From Streptomyces alfalfae (GTDB lineage: Bacteria > Actinomycetota > Actinomycetes > Streptomycetales > Streptomycetaceae): a DNA stretch of 64,000 bases. The notes under the pieces were generated by a model. That model made no database searches. It had not been told where the DNA came from and worked only from the letters and a program-made list of their open reading frames with translations. The stretch spans positions 62,001-126,000 of the forward strand of contig NZ_QEXM01000041.1 in assembly GCF_004127445.1 (NCBI RefSeq), read 5' to 3'. Each line of letters opens with the position of its first letter. The first letter of the stretch is position 1. The translations under genes were made by a program, and so were the position numbers. Shown here one piece after another: positions 51,365-59,838 of this stretch.

Positions 51365-52647
51365 GCGAGCTTCCCGTCGACGAGCGTGGCCCGACCCCGG
51401 AGCCACGTGTGCGTGACGCGGCCCGGCAGCTCGCGGCCCTCGTAGGGAGTGTTGCGGCTGCGCGAGGCGAAGCTCGCGGGGTCCACTTCCCCACGGTAAT
51501 CGGCGTCGACCAGGACGAGGTTCGCGGGCTCACCTGCCGAGACGGGGCGTCCGTGGCCGGTGGCCCCGCCGATCTCCGCGGGCTTGGCCGACATGCGGTC
51601 GGCGACGGCCTCCCAGGTCAGCAGGCCGGTCTCCACCATCGTCTGCTGGACGACGGAGAGCGCGGTCTCCAGGCCGACCATGCCCATGGCGGCCGCGGCC
51701 CACTCGCAGTCCTTGTCCTCGTGCGGGTGCGGGGCGTGGTCGGTGGCGACGATGTCGATCGTGCCGTCGGCCAGGGCCTCGCGCAGCGCCATGACGTCGC
51801 GCTCGGTGCGCAGTGGCGGGTTGACCTTGTAGACGGGGTTGTAGGAGCGGACCAGCTCATCCGTGAGGAGGAGGTGGTGCGGGGTGACCTCGGCGGTCAC
51901 ATCGATGCCGCGCGACTTGGCCCAGCGCACGATCTCCACGGACCCGGCGGTCGAGAGGTGGCAGATGTGCACGCGGGACCCGACGTGCTCGGCGAGCAGG
52001 ACGTCGCGCGCGATGATCGACTCCTCGGCCACCGCGGGCCAGCCGCCGAGCCCCAGCTCCGCGGAGACGACGCCCTCGTTCATCTGGGCGCCCTCGGTGA
52101 GCCGCGGCTCCTGCGCGTGCTGGGCGACGACGCCGCCGAAGGCCTTCACGTACTCCAGGGCGCGGCGCATGATCACGGCGTCGTCGACGCACTTGCCGTC
52201 GTCGGAGAAGACGGTGACGCCGGCCGCGGACTCGTGCATGGCGCCGAGCTCGGCGAGCTTCTTGCCCTCGAGGCCGACGGTGACGGCGCCGATGGGCTGC
52301 ACGTCGCAGTAGCCGGACTCCTTGCCGAGCCGGTAGACCTGCTCGACGACGCCCGCGGTGTCGGCCACGGGGAAGGTGTTGGCCATGGCGAACACGGCGG
52401 TGTAGCCGCCAGAGGCGGCGGCGCGGGTGCCGGTGAGGACGGTCTCGGAGTCCTCGCGGCCGGGCTCGCGTAGGTGGGTGTGCAGGTCGACGAGGCCCGG
52501 CAGGAGGATCGCGCCGCCGGCCTCGACGACGGTCGCGCCCTCGGCGGAGAGGCCCGTGCCGACGGCCTCGATGGTCTCGCCGTCGATCAGGACGTCCTGC
52601 GCGTCGCCGCCGAGCACCTTCGCACCGCGGATCAGGGTCTTGCTCAT
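51361..52647 (-). CDS. pyrC: Dihydroorotase
   Basis: 428 residues, class I type. The zinc site is formed by LVDLHTHLREPGRED (His-x-His) with further His in VQPIGAVTVGLEGKKL neighbourhood, AQHAQEPRLTEG and RVHICHLSTAGS, and the catalytic Asp in IVATDHAPHPHEDK. It cyclises carbamoyl aspartate. Its ATG overlaps the pyrB stop codon (TAATG), and PyrB and class I PyrC often form a complex. The stop overlaps the PH-like gene. Confidence 0.98.
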   Translation of the reverse strand: MSKTLIRGAKVLGGDAQDVLIDGETIEAVGTGLSAEGATVVEAGGAILLPGLVDLHTHLREPGREDSETVLTGTRAAASGGYTAVFAMANTFPVADTAGVVEQVYRLGKESGYCDVQPIGAVTVGLEGKKLAELGAMHESAAGVTVFSDDGKCVDDAVIMRRALEYVKAFGGVVAQHAQEPRLTEGAQMNEGVVSAELGLGGWPAVAEESIIARDVLLAEHVGSRVHICHLSTAGSVEIVRWAKSRGIDVTAEVTPHHLLLTDELVRSYNPVYKVNPPLRTERDVMALREALADGTIDIVATDHAPHPHEDKDCEWAAAAMGMVGLETALSVVQQTMVETGLLTWEAVADRMSAKPAEIGGATGHGRPVSAGEPANLVLVDADYRGEVDPASFASRSRNTPYEGRELPGRVTHTWLRGRATLVDGKLA

Positions 52648-53627
52648 TACTTGCTCTCCTCGGTACGGGTGTGGGCGGCGGCCGGCTCGTTGCCGCCAAG
52701 GAGCAGATAGAGGACGGCCATGCGGATGGAGACGCCGTTGGCGACCTGTTCGACGACCGTGCAGCGGTCGGAGTCGGCGACCTCGGCGGTGATCTCCATG
52801 CCGCGGACCATGGGGCCCGGGTGCATCACGATGGCGTGCGCGGGCATCTTCGCCATGCGCTCGCCGTCCAGGCCGTAGCGGCGTGAGTACTCCCGCTCGG
52901 TGGGGAAGAACGCGGCGTTCATGCGCTCGCGCTGGACCCGCAGCATCATCACGGCGTCGGACTTCGGCAGCACGCGGTCGAGGTCGTACGAGACGTCGCA
53001 GGGCCAGTGCTCGACGCCGACCGGCACCAGGGTGGGCGGGGCGACGAGGGTGACCTCGGCGCCGAGCGTGTGGAGCAGGTCGACGTTGGAGCGGGCCACG
53101 CGGCTGTGCAGGACGTCACCGACGAGGGTGATGCGCTTGCCCGCCAGGTCCTTGCCGAGCCCCTCGTCGGGTCCGACGAGGCGGCGCCGCATGGTGAAGG
53201 CGTCGAGCAGGGCCTGGGTGGGGTGCTGGTGGGTGCCGTCGCCGGCGTTGATGACGGCGGCGTCGATCCAGCCGGAGGTGGCCAGGCGGTAGGGCGCGCC
53301 GGAGGCGCCGTGCCGGATGACGACGGCGTCGACGCCCATCGCCTCCAGGGTCTGCGCGGTGTCCTTGAGGGATTCGCCCTTGGAGACGGACGAGCCCTTG
53401 GCGGCGAAGTTGATGACGTCGGCGGACAGGCGCTTCTCGGCGGCCTCGAAGGAGATCCGGGTCCGCGTCGAGTCCTCGAAGAAGAGGTTGACGACGGTGC
53501 GGCCGCGCAGGGCGGGCAGTTTCTTGATCGGCCGGTCGGCGACCCGGGCCATCTCCTCGGCCGTGTCGAGGATGTGGACGGCGTCGTCGCGGGAGAGGTC
53601 GGCGGCCGAGATGAGGTGTCGCATCAT
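52647..53627 (-). CDS. pyrB: Aspartate carbamoyltransferase catalytic chain
   Basis: 326 residues. Carbamoyl-phosphate site FFEDSTRTRISFE, the 80s loop in AKGSSVSKGESLKDT, and aspartate site HPTQALLDAFTMRR with later MLRVQRERM are complete. There is no pyrI regulatory chain, as in other actinobacteria. It lies 97 bp downstream of pyrR and shares a TAATG junction with pyrC. First committed step of pyrimidine synthesis. Confidence 0.98.
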   Translation of the reverse strand: MMRHLISAADLSRDDAVHILDTAEEMARVADRPIKKLPALRGRTVVNLFFEDSTRTRISFEAAEKRLSADVINFAAKGSSVSKGESLKDTAQTLEAMGVDAVVIRHGASGAPYRLATSGWIDAAVINAGDGTHQHPTQALLDAFTMRRRLVGPDEGLGKDLAGKRITLVGDVLHSRVARSNVDLLHTLGAEVTLVAPPTLVPVGVEHWPCDVSYDLDRVLPKSDAVMMLRVQRERMNAAFFPTEREYSRRYGLDGERMAKMPAHAIVMHPGPMVRGMEITAEVADSDRCTVVEQVANGVSIRMAVLYLLLGGNEPAAAHTRTEESK

Positions 53628-53724
53628 CGGGGGTGTACTCCGGTGTGTGGAGGTCTGCGGGCAAGCGGGCGCGCAGGGGTGTGCCCTGGACCCGTGCTGT
53701 CCCGTGCGGGAGGGAGCCGGCCCT

Positions 53725-54297
53725 TCAGGCGGAGGCGGGCTTGGCGCCGAGCAGCACGGCGTCGCGGCCGTCCTCCTCGGTGAGCTGGACCTTGACCGTC
53801 TCCCGCAGCGACGTGGGGAGGTTCTTGCCCACGTAGTCGGCGCGGATCGGCAGCTCGCGGTGGCCGCGGTCGACGAGCACGGCGAGCTGCACCGCGCGCG
53901 GGCGCCCGATGTCGTTCAGCGCGTCGAGGGCGGCGCGGATGGTGCGGCCGGAGAAGAGGACGTCGTCGACGAGGACGATCAGGCGGCCGTCGATGCCGTC
54001 ACCGGGGATCTCGGTGCGGGCCAGCGCGCGCGGCGGGTGCATGCGCAGGTCGTCGCGGTACATGGTGATGTCGAGAGAGCCGACCGGGACCTCGCGTCCG
54101 GTGATGCCCTGGAGTTTCTCGGCGAGCCGTCGGGCGAGGAAGACGCCACGGGTGGGGATGCCGAGGAGGACCACGTCGTCGGCGCCCTTGGCGCGCTCGA
54201 CGATCTCGTGGGCGATGCGGGTCAGCACCCGCGCGATGTCGGGGCCCTCGAGAACGGGGCGCGCGACACCGGAGTCATGCGTTTCCTGCGTGTCCAT
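53725..54297 (-). CDS. pyrR: PyrR, pyrimidine operon regulator / uracil phosphoribosyltransferase
   Basis: 190 residues with the PRPP-binding motif LIVLVDDVLFSGRTIRAALD (13-residue PRTase signature) and GIPTRGVFLARRL. PyrR binds RNA loops in pyr leaders when UMP is high, and has residual UPRTase activity. It heads the operon. A PyrR-binding-loop-like sequence overlaps its own Shine-Dalgarno, so in this organism it probably blocks translation initiation, as shown in mycobacteria, instead of causing termination as in Bacillus. Confidence 0.97.
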   Translation of the reverse strand: MDTQETHDSGVARPVLEGPDIARVLTRIAHEIVERAKGADDVVLLGIPTRGVFLARRLAEKLQGITGREVPVGSLDITMYRDDLRMHPPRALARTEIPGDGIDGRLIVLVDDVLFSGRTIRAALDALNDIGRPRAVQLAVLVDRGHRELPIRADYVGKNLPTSLRETVKVQLTEEDGRDAVLLGAKPASA

Positions 54298-54308
54298 ATG
54301 AAAACGGA

Positions 54309-54340
54309 CCTCCTTCTCCGCCTCACGGGACGGACTTTAA
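54309..54340 (-). promoter_or_regulatory. PyrR-binding loop overlapping the pyrR ribosome-binding site
   Basis: On the minus strand the leader reads TTTAAAGTCCGTCCCGTGAG and then GCGGAGAAGGAGGTCC. It holds the PyrR loop core (GTCC, GTGAGGC, then AAGG) and the Shine-Dalgarno AAGGAGG (54309-54315), 11 nt before the ATG. PyrR-UMP binding should hide the ribosome-binding site of the whole operon. Confidence 0.75.
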
Positions 54341-54369
54341 AGGACGTCGAAATTGCGCCAGTCACGTTA

Positions 54370-54387
54370 CCAGCACTGGTGACCGAG
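54370..54387. promoter_or_regulatory. Palindrome between pyrR and bldD
   Basis: GTTACCAG and CTGGTGAC, separated by CA, form an 18-bp near-perfect palindrome (one mismatched pair) in the divergent pyrR-bldD region, near 54365-54382. It resembles BldD half-sites (TCAC/GTGA type) and lies close to the likely pyrR promoter. Confidence 0.4.
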
Positions 54388-54431
54388 TACGACATCGGGC
54401 TCCACCGAAGGGGCGGTAGAGACCATTCGGC

Positions 54432-54470
54432 TTGACGCAGGCAAGTAACGCTGCGTAACCTCACAGTGAG
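54432..54470 (+). promoter_or_regulatory. bldD promoter with BldD box
   Basis: TTGACG (54432-54437) and TAACCT (54456-54461) are 18 bp apart. CTCACAGTGAG (54460-54470), a palindrome of the BldD-box type, overlaps the -10 and start point. BldD is known to repress its own gene, so this is the expected autoregulatory site. Confidence 0.7.
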
Positions 54471-54522
54471 TTACCAGCCACGCGGCGGAGCCGCCTGATT
54501 GTCGCAGCGTCCGGGGAGCTAT

Positions 54523-55023
54523 ATGTCCAGCGAATACGCCAAGCAGCTCGGAGCCAAGCTCCGTGCGATCCGTACCCAGCAGGGCCTTTCCCTCCACGGA
54601 GTCGAGGAGAAGTCCCAGGGACGCTGGAAGGCGGTCGTGGTGGGGTCGTACGAGCGCGGTGACCGTGCCGTGACCGTGCAGCGCCTCGCCGAGCTGGCGG
54701 ACTTCTACGGCGTCCCGGTGCAGGAGCTCCTGCCCGGCACCGCCCCCGGTGGCGCCGCCGAGCCGCCGCCGAAGCTCGTCCTCGACCTGGAGCGCCTCGC
54801 CCATGTGCCGGCCGAGAAGGCGGGCCCGCTCCAGCGTTACGCCGCCACGATCCAGTCGCAGCGCGGTGACTACAACGGCAAGGTGCTCTCGATCCGCCAG
54901 GACGATCTGCGCACCCTCGCCGTGATCTATGACCAGTCCCCCTCGGTCCTGACCGAGCAGCTCATCAGCTGGGGCGTCCTGGACGCGGACGCGCGCCGCG
55001 CCGTCGCTCACGAAGAGGTCTGA
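54523..55023 (+). CDS. bldD: Developmental master repressor BldD
   Basis: 166 residues from ATG 54523 (GGGGAG upstream). The N-terminal XRE-type HTH (about 5-70, LRAIRTQQGLSLHGVEEKS) precedes a C-terminal domain with the cyclic-di-GMP motif: Arg114-Gly-Asp116, eight residues, then Arg125-Gln-Asp-Asp128, all conserved. Tetrameric c-di-GMP drives BldD dimerisation and represses sporulation genes during growth. Residues and numbering match the characterised protein exactly. Divergent from the pyr operon. Confidence 0.99.
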   Translation: MSSEYAKQLGAKLRAIRTQQGLSLHGVEEKSQGRWKAVVVGSYERGDRAVTVQRLAELADFYGVPVQELLPGTAPGGAAEPPPKLVLDLERLAHVPAEKAGPLQRYAATIQSQRGDYNGKVLSIRQDDLRTLAVIYDQSPSVLTEQLISWGVLDADARRAVAHEEV

Positions 55024-55039
55024 CCAGAGCCTCACACCG

Positions 55040-55103
55040 AGCAGAAACGTGCCGCCGGGGTGGCCGCAGCCGAAAGGCCGCGGCCACCCCGGCGGTTTCT
55101 GCT
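55040..55103 (+). terminator. bldD terminator
   Basis: A perfect 16-bp stem, CCGCCGGGGTGGCCGC (55052-55067) with its complement at 55080-55095, followed by TTTCT. AGCAGAAA/TTTCTGCT arms extend it past a small bulge and supply a T-tract for either strand. Confidence 0.88.
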
Positions 55104-55206
55104 GTGCCCAAAGCTTTGGCCTTCGCTCGGGGGCGTACTTTTCGCGCGTTCTCGTGCGCGCCGGTTTGGCGTGTGGCCCCGCCATGGACGCATAAGCGCC
55201 TTTGCG

Positions 55207-55281
55207 CGCGAAAACCCGGAGGGCCCGCGGCGGTTGCCGCGGGCCCTCCGGGTGACCGTCACGGAGGCTCCGCGCCTCCGT
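55207..55281 (-). terminator. nusB terminator region, two hairpins
   Basis: Nearest nusB, ACGGAGGC/GCCTCCGT (55261-55281) forms an 8-bp stem. Next, CCCGGAGGGCCCGCGGC (55215-55231) pairs perfectly over 17 bp with 55236-55252 through a GGTT loop, and on the minus strand is followed by TTTT. Between this and the bldD terminator (55104-55206) I see nothing recognisable. Confidence 0.85.
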
Positions 55282-55302
55282 CGGTCCTACGCCTCGTGGT
55301 GC

Positions 55303-55737
55303 TTACGCCTCGTCGCGGCGCAGGGACGGCTTGAGGTCCTTGAACCTGCCGAGCAGGCCGTTCACGAAGGACGGCGACTCGTCCGTGGAGAACTCCTTGG
55401 CGAGCTGCACCGCCTCGTCGAGCACCACCGCGTCGGGGGTGCCGTCGACCCAGACCAGTTCATAGGCACCGAGCCGCAGGATGTTGCGGTCCACGACCGG
55501 CATCCGGTCCAGGGTCCAGCCCACGGCGTACTGCGAGATGAGGTCGTCGATGCGGCGCTCATGCTCCGCGTAGCCCTCGACGAGCTCCATCGTGTACTCG
55601 CTCACCGGCGGCTGCCGGGTGTCGGACCGCGAGTGGCGCACCCAGTCAGCGAGGACCGTCAGGACGTCGGTGCCGCGCTGGTCGGCCTCGAAGAGGATCT
55701 GGAAGGCGCGCTTACGGGCCGTGTTACGAGCAGCCAC
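55303..55737 (-). CDS. nusB: Transcription antitermination factor NusB
   Basis: 144 residues, all helical, with ARNTARKRAFQILFEADQRG at the RNA-binding N-terminus and the conserved FVNGLLGRF near the end. It acts with NusE at boxA in rRNA antitermination. Starts two bases after the efp stop. The stop is a TAA. A strong double hairpin terminator follows. Confidence 0.97.
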   Translation of the reverse strand: MAARNTARKRAFQILFEADQRGTDVLTVLADWVRHSRSDTRQPPVSEYTMELVEGYAEHERRIDDLISQYAVGWTLDRMPVVDRNILRLGAYELVWVDGTPDAVVLDEAVQLAKEFSTDESPSFVNGLLGRFKDLKPSLRRDEA

Positions 55738-55739
55738 GG

Positions 55740-56306
55740 TTAGCTGTTCACCCGGCCGAGGTAGCTGCTGTCACGGGTGTCGACCTTGATCTTCTCGCCG
55801 GTGGTGATGAAGAGCGGGACCTGGATCTGGTGGCCGGTCTCCAGCGTGGCGGGCTTGGTGCCACCGGTGGAGCGGTCGCCCTGGACGCCCGGCTCGGTCT
55901 CCTGGATCACGAGCTCGACGGCGGCGGGCAGCTCGACGAAGAGCACCGAGCCCTCGTGCTGCGCGACGGTGGCCGTGAAGCCCTCGATCAGGAAGTTGGC
56001 GGCGTCGCCGACGGCCTTCTTGTCGACGTGCAGCTGGTCGTAGGTCTCCATGTCCATGAAGACGAAGTACTCGCCGTCCATGTAGGAGAACTGCATGTCG
56101 CGCTTGTCGATCGTGGCCGTGTCGACCTTGACGCCGGCGTTGAACGTCTTGTCGACGACCTTGCCGGAGAGCACGTTCTTCAGCTTGGTGCGCACGAAGG
56201 CCGGGCCCTTGCCGGGCTTGACGTGCTGGAACTCGACGACGGACCAGAGCTGGCCGCCTTCGAGCTTGAGCACCAGGCCGTTCTTGAGGTCGTTCGTGGA
56301 AGCCAC
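55740..56306 (-). CDS. efp: Elongation factor P
   Basis: 188 residues from GTG 56306; the in-frame extension upstream is not protein-like. Three beta-barrel domains. The tip of domain I carries KPGKGPAFVRTKL with Lys33, the PGKGP loop of the actinobacterial EF-P group, which works without the modifying enzymes known from E. coli; none is encoded nearby. It rescues ribosomes at proline runs, several of which occur in proteins of this window such as the ATPase at 57596-58546. Confidence 0.98.
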   Translation of the reverse strand: MASTNDLKNGLVLKLEGGQLWSVVEFQHVKPGKGPAFVRTKLKNVLSGKVVDKTFNAGVKVDTATIDKRDMQFSYMDGEYFVFMDMETYDQLHVDKKAVGDAANFLIEGFTATVAQHEGSVLFVELPAAVELVIQETEPGVQGDRSTGGTKPATLETGHQIQVPLFITTGEKIKVDTRDSSYLGRVNS

Positions 56307-56367
56307 GGTTGCTTCAATCTCCTGGACTGACGTGGACGACCCCGGCGCACGCGCACAGCCTCGAAGG

Positions 56368-57474
56368 CTAGAGCGCGAGCAGCTCCTTGGTCGTAATGGT
56401 GAGTAGCTCGGGTCCGCCGTCCGCCTCGGGGCGTACGACGAGCGTGTCATCGATCCGGACTCCGCCCTTGCCCGGGAGGTGAACCCCCGGCTCGACGGTG
56501 ACCGGCACGCAAGCGTCCAGTTTACCCATGGCCGCGGGCGCCAATTGAGGGTCCTCGTCGATTTCGAGCCCCACACCGTGACCGGTCACCGGACCGAGTC
56601 CGTCCGTGTACCCGGCCGAGTCCATCACATGACGGGCCGCGCGGTCCACGTCGCGGCAGGCGGCGCCGGGCACGAGGGCCTCCCTGCCCGCTCGCTGGGC
56701 GGCGAAGACGAGGTCGTACAGCTCGATCTGCCAGTCGGCGGGAGAGGTGCCGATGACGAACGTACGCCCGATCTCACACCGGTAGCCCCGGTAGGCGGCC
56801 CCCAGGCAGACGGAGAGGAAATCGCCCTCCTCCACCCTCCGGTCGGACGGCCGGTGCCCGCTTCGTCCGGAGTTCGGACCGGTGCCGACCGAGGTGGCGA
56901 AGGCGGGCCCGTCGGCCCCGTGGTCCACGAGCCGCCGCTCCAGCTCCAGGGCGAGATGCCGCTCGGTCCGGCCGACGAGGATGGATTCGAGGAGTTCTCC
57001 GAGGGCCTGGTCGGCGATCTCGGCGGCGATCCGCAGGCAGGAGATCTCCTCCTCGTCCTTGATGAAGCGCAGCTGCTCGACCGCGCCGCCGAGGTCCACC
57101 AGGCGCAGCCGGGGCGCGACGGAGCCGATGGCCCGGTGCCGGGCGACGGTCAGATGGTGCTCCTCCACGGCCAGCGACTCCGCTCCCTGGCCGGCCGCGA
57201 GCCCGGCGGCCGCCACGGCGGGGTCGGCGCCCGGCTCGGACAGCAGCCGCATCCGCAGCGCCTCGTCGGGCCGCCCTTCGCCGTGCTGGTCGCTGGGCGG
57301 TCTCCCGCACAGCAGGACGTCCTCGCCCTGGCCCACGAGCAGCACGGCGCCCAGCGGCGCCGCTCCCGCGAGATAGCGGACGTTGGCGGGCCGGGACACC
57401 AGCGCCGCGGCGCCCCCGCCGGCGGCGCACCGCTCCCTCACCCGCTCCCTGCGGACCGCGTAGACCTCAGACAT
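56368..57474 (-). CDS. M24 family (Xaa-Pro aminopeptidase-like) protein with altered metal ligands
   Basis: 368 residues: N-terminal creatinase-like domain (about 1-130) and pita-bread domain (about 135-360). Of the five M24 metal ligands only His (GHGVGLEID) and one Glu (TVEPGVHLPG) are standard. The first Asp is Cys in LSVCLGAAYRG, the second is Glu in RCEIGRTF, and the last Glu is Asp in GVRIDDT. The protein lies upstream of efp-nusB, where a PepQ/PepP homologue is usual. Activity may be weak, changed or absent; M24 fold is certain, peptidase function is not. Confidence 0.85.
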   Translation of the reverse strand: MSEVYAVRRERVRERCAAGGGAAALVSRPANVRYLAGAAPLGAVLLVGQGEDVLLCGRPPSDQHGEGRPDEALRMRLLSEPGADPAVAAAGLAAGQGAESLAVEEHHLTVARHRAIGSVAPRLRLVDLGGAVEQLRFIKDEEEISCLRIAAEIADQALGELLESILVGRTERHLALELERRLVDHGADGPAFATSVGTGPNSGRSGHRPSDRRVEEGDFLSVCLGAAYRGYRCEIGRTFVIGTSPADWQIELYDLVFAAQRAGREALVPGAACRDVDRAARHVMDSAGYTDGLGPVTGHGVGLEIDEDPQLAPAAMGKLDACVPVTVEPGVHLPGKGGVRIDDTLVVRPEADGGPELLTITTKELLAL

Positions 57475-57595
57475 GGGGCGAGCCTATGAGCGCCGCGGCG
57501 GTCCGGCCCGGCCAGCGCGTCCGACCGGGCGTCCGGGCCGCCGGGCCGGTCCGTCCGGCGCGGGGGCTCAGGCGCTCACCCGTCCGCGGGCCCCG

Positions 57596-58546
57596 CTACC
57601 ACTGCGGTGGGCTGGCGATGGCTCTGGTCAGGACGTCGTCCAGGAGTCGGGCCGTGCCGGGGACGTCCAGTTGGGAGTTGTCGATGATGGGCAGGCCCGA
57701 GCCGTACCACCCCGCCATGCGGCCGTGGATACGGGCCACTTCCTCGTCGGTGAGGCGGCGGTTGCCGCTGCGCCGGGCGTTGCGCTCAAGGACGATCTCC
57801 AGGCCCGGCAGGAGGACGACGGGCAGCAGGCCGGGGCCGACGTGGCGCTTCCAGCCGCCGAGGCCGACGACCGGGCGGTCGGGGAAGACGGCGTCGTCGA
57901 GGATGCAGGAGATGCCGTTCGCCAGGAAGTTCCGCGCGGCGAAGCCGCAGGTGCGGCGGGCCAGGCGGTACTGCGCCTCGGAGTGGTCGTTCCATCCCGA
58001 CTGCGGGTCGGCGAAGCCCGAGCGCACCCATTCGCGTACGTCGTCGAGGCTGATGTGGGCCGTCGGCACGTGCCGGTGCTCCGCCCAGTACTTGGCGACG
58101 CTCGTCTTGCCCGCGCCCGCGGGGCCGATGAGCAGCACGGCGAGCGTGGTGGCCCCCGGGTCGGCCTGGGCCGTGTCCTGCGGCGGACTCGGCATCGCCA
58201 CGGGGCCGCCCGGCGGGAGCCGGACGTGCCCGGTGGCCTCCGGCGCGGGCGGCACGGGCCCCGGCGGATGCGGGACCGGCGGCCGGCCGGGCGCGTGCGG
58301 GGCCTGGCTGGGCGCGTGAGGGGCGTGCGGGGCCTGGCCCGGAGCCTGCGGGGCCTGGGCGTGCGGCGCCTGGCCGGGGGGCTGGGGGGCGTGGCCGCCC
58401 GTGAAGCCCGGCGGGGGCGGCGGTCCACCGTGCGGGGCGGCTCCCTGGGGTGGGGCGCTCGGGTGATGTGCGGCCGGGGACCAGCCGGTGGCCGGTCCAT
58501 GCCCCGGCTGATGGGGCGGCAGCGGAGACCCCACTGCGTGCTGCAT
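57596..58546 (-). CDS. P-loop ATPase/kinase with proline-rich N-terminal region
   Basis: 316 residues. Residues 1-125 are a Pro/Ala/His/Gly-rich low-complexity region with repeated GQAPHA units. The rest is a P-loop domain with Walker A LLIGPAGAGKTS (about 138-149), a polynucleotide-kinase-like ISLDDVREWVRSG, ILDDAVFPDRP and a basic lid ERNARRSGNRRLTDEEVARIHGRM cited by region. This fold phosphorylates small molecules or nucleic acid ends; the substrate is unknown. The repetitive N-terminus would need EF-P, encoded nearby, for efficient translation. Between the M24 gene and aroB. Confidence 0.75.
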   Translation of the reverse strand: MQHAVGSPLPPHQPGHGPATGWSPAAHHPSAPPQGAAPHGGPPPPPGFTGGHAPQPPGQAPHAQAPQAPGQAPHAPHAPSQAPHAPGRPPVPHPPGPVPPAPEATGHVRLPPGGPVAMPSPPQDTAQADPGATTLAVLLIGPAGAGKTSVAKYWAEHRHVPTAHISLDDVREWVRSGFADPQSGWNDHSEAQYRLARRTCGFAARNFLANGISCILDDAVFPDRPVVGLGGWKRHVGPGLLPVVLLPGLEIVLERNARRSGNRRLTDEEVARIHGRMAGWYGSGLPIIDNSQLDVPGTARLLDDVLTRAIASPPQW

Positions 58547-58728
58547 CCGGTGCCACTCCGTCTCGTGCGACTGACGCTGGTCGGGCGGCGGCCGGGCCGC
58601 CCGTCAGAGCCTGTGCGGCAACCCCGGCCAGGCTCTTGCCGAACGGTACCGTCCCCGGCCGCCGTTGTGTGAACGGCCGGGGCGGCCGCGAAGTGCCCGT
58701 GGCCGGATCAGCGTGGCCGCGGGACCCC

Positions 58729-59838
58729 TTACTGGCCCACTTCGCCGTAGGCGGCGAGCAGCACCGCCGGGTCGGGGCCCTCCAGGACGGTGGGCTTGCC
58801 GAGGCCGTCGAGGACGATGAAGCGCAGCAGGTCACCGCGGGACTTCTTGTCGACCTTCATGGTCTCCAGGAGCTTCGGCCACTGGTCGTAGCGGTACGTC
58901 AGCGGAAGGCCCACCGACTCCAGGACGCTGCGGTGCCTGTCGGCGGTCGCGTCGTCCAGGCGCCCCGCCAGACGGCCGAGTTCGGCGGCGAAGAGCATGC
59001 CCACGGAGACGGCGGCGCCGTGCCGCCACTTGTAGCGCTCGTTCTTCTCGATGGCGTGCGCGAGCGTGTGCCCGTAGTTGAGGATCTCGCGCAGCCCGGC
59101 CTCCTTGAGGTCACCCGAGACGACCTCGGCCTTGACCTTGATGGAGCGCTCGATGAGCTCGGCCGTGTGCGGCCCGGCGGGCGTGCGCGCGGCCTGCGGG
59201 TCGGCCTCGATGAGCTCCAGGATCACCGGGTCGGCGATGAAACCGGCCTTGATGATCTCCGCGAGCCCGGAGACGTAGTCGTTCACCGGCAGCGAGTCGA
59301 GCGCCGCCAGGTCGCAGAGGACGCCGGCCGGCGGGTGGAAGGCGCCCACGAGGTTCTTGCCCTCGGCGGTGTTGATGCCGGTCTTGCCGCCGACCGCCGC
59401 GTCCACCATGCCGAGCACGGTGGTCGGCACGGCGATCCAGCGGACGCCCCGCAGCCACGTCGCGGCCACGAACCCGGCGAGGTCGGTGGAGGCGCCGCCG
59501 CCGACGCCCACGATGATGTCGCTGCGCGTGAAGCCGGACTGGCCGAGCGCCTTCCAGCAGTACGCCGCGACCTCGGCCGTCTTGGCCTCCTCGGCGTTGG
59601 GCACCTGGATGGCGACGGCCTCGTAGCCCTGGTCGGCGAGGTCCTGGCGGAGCGCGTCACCGGTCTCGGCGAGCGCCTCGGGGTGGATCACGGCGACCCG
59701 CTTGGCCTGGTCGCCGATGAGCCCCGGCAGCTCGCCGAGGAGCTGCCGACCGACCAGCACCTCGTACGGATCCGTGCCGGCGGTCCCGCCGACGTGGATG
59801 CGGGTGGGGGCCTGCTCCGTCGTCTGCTCCGTGGTCAT
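58729..59838 (-). CDS. aroB: 3-dehydroquinate synthase
   Basis: 369 residues from ATG 59838, which overlaps the aroK stop (ATGA). NAD-binding VGVGGGASTDLAGFVAATW, substrate segment VPTTVLGMVDAAVGGKTGIN, and zinc ligands in EIIKAGFI and NYGHTLAHAIE with a later His in RHGAAVSVGM. It makes dehydroquinate from DAHP, the second shikimate step. Last gene of the aroE-aroC-aroK-aroB operon. Confidence 0.98.
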   Translation of the reverse strand: MTTEQTTEQAPTRIHVGGTAGTDPYEVLVGRQLLGELPGLIGDQAKRVAVIHPEALAETGDALRQDLADQGYEAVAIQVPNAEEAKTAEVAAYCWKALGQSGFTRSDIIVGVGGGASTDLAGFVAATWLRGVRWIAVPTTVLGMVDAAVGGKTGINTAEGKNLVGAFHPPAGVLCDLAALDSLPVNDYVSGLAEIIKAGFIADPVILELIEADPQAARTPAGPHTAELIERSIKVKAEVVSGDLKEAGLREILNYGHTLAHAIEKNERYKWRHGAAVSVGMLFAAELGRLAGRLDDATADRHRSVLESVGLPLTYRYDQWPKLLETMKVDKKSRGDLLRFIVLDGLGKPTVLEGPDPAVLLAAYGEVGQ

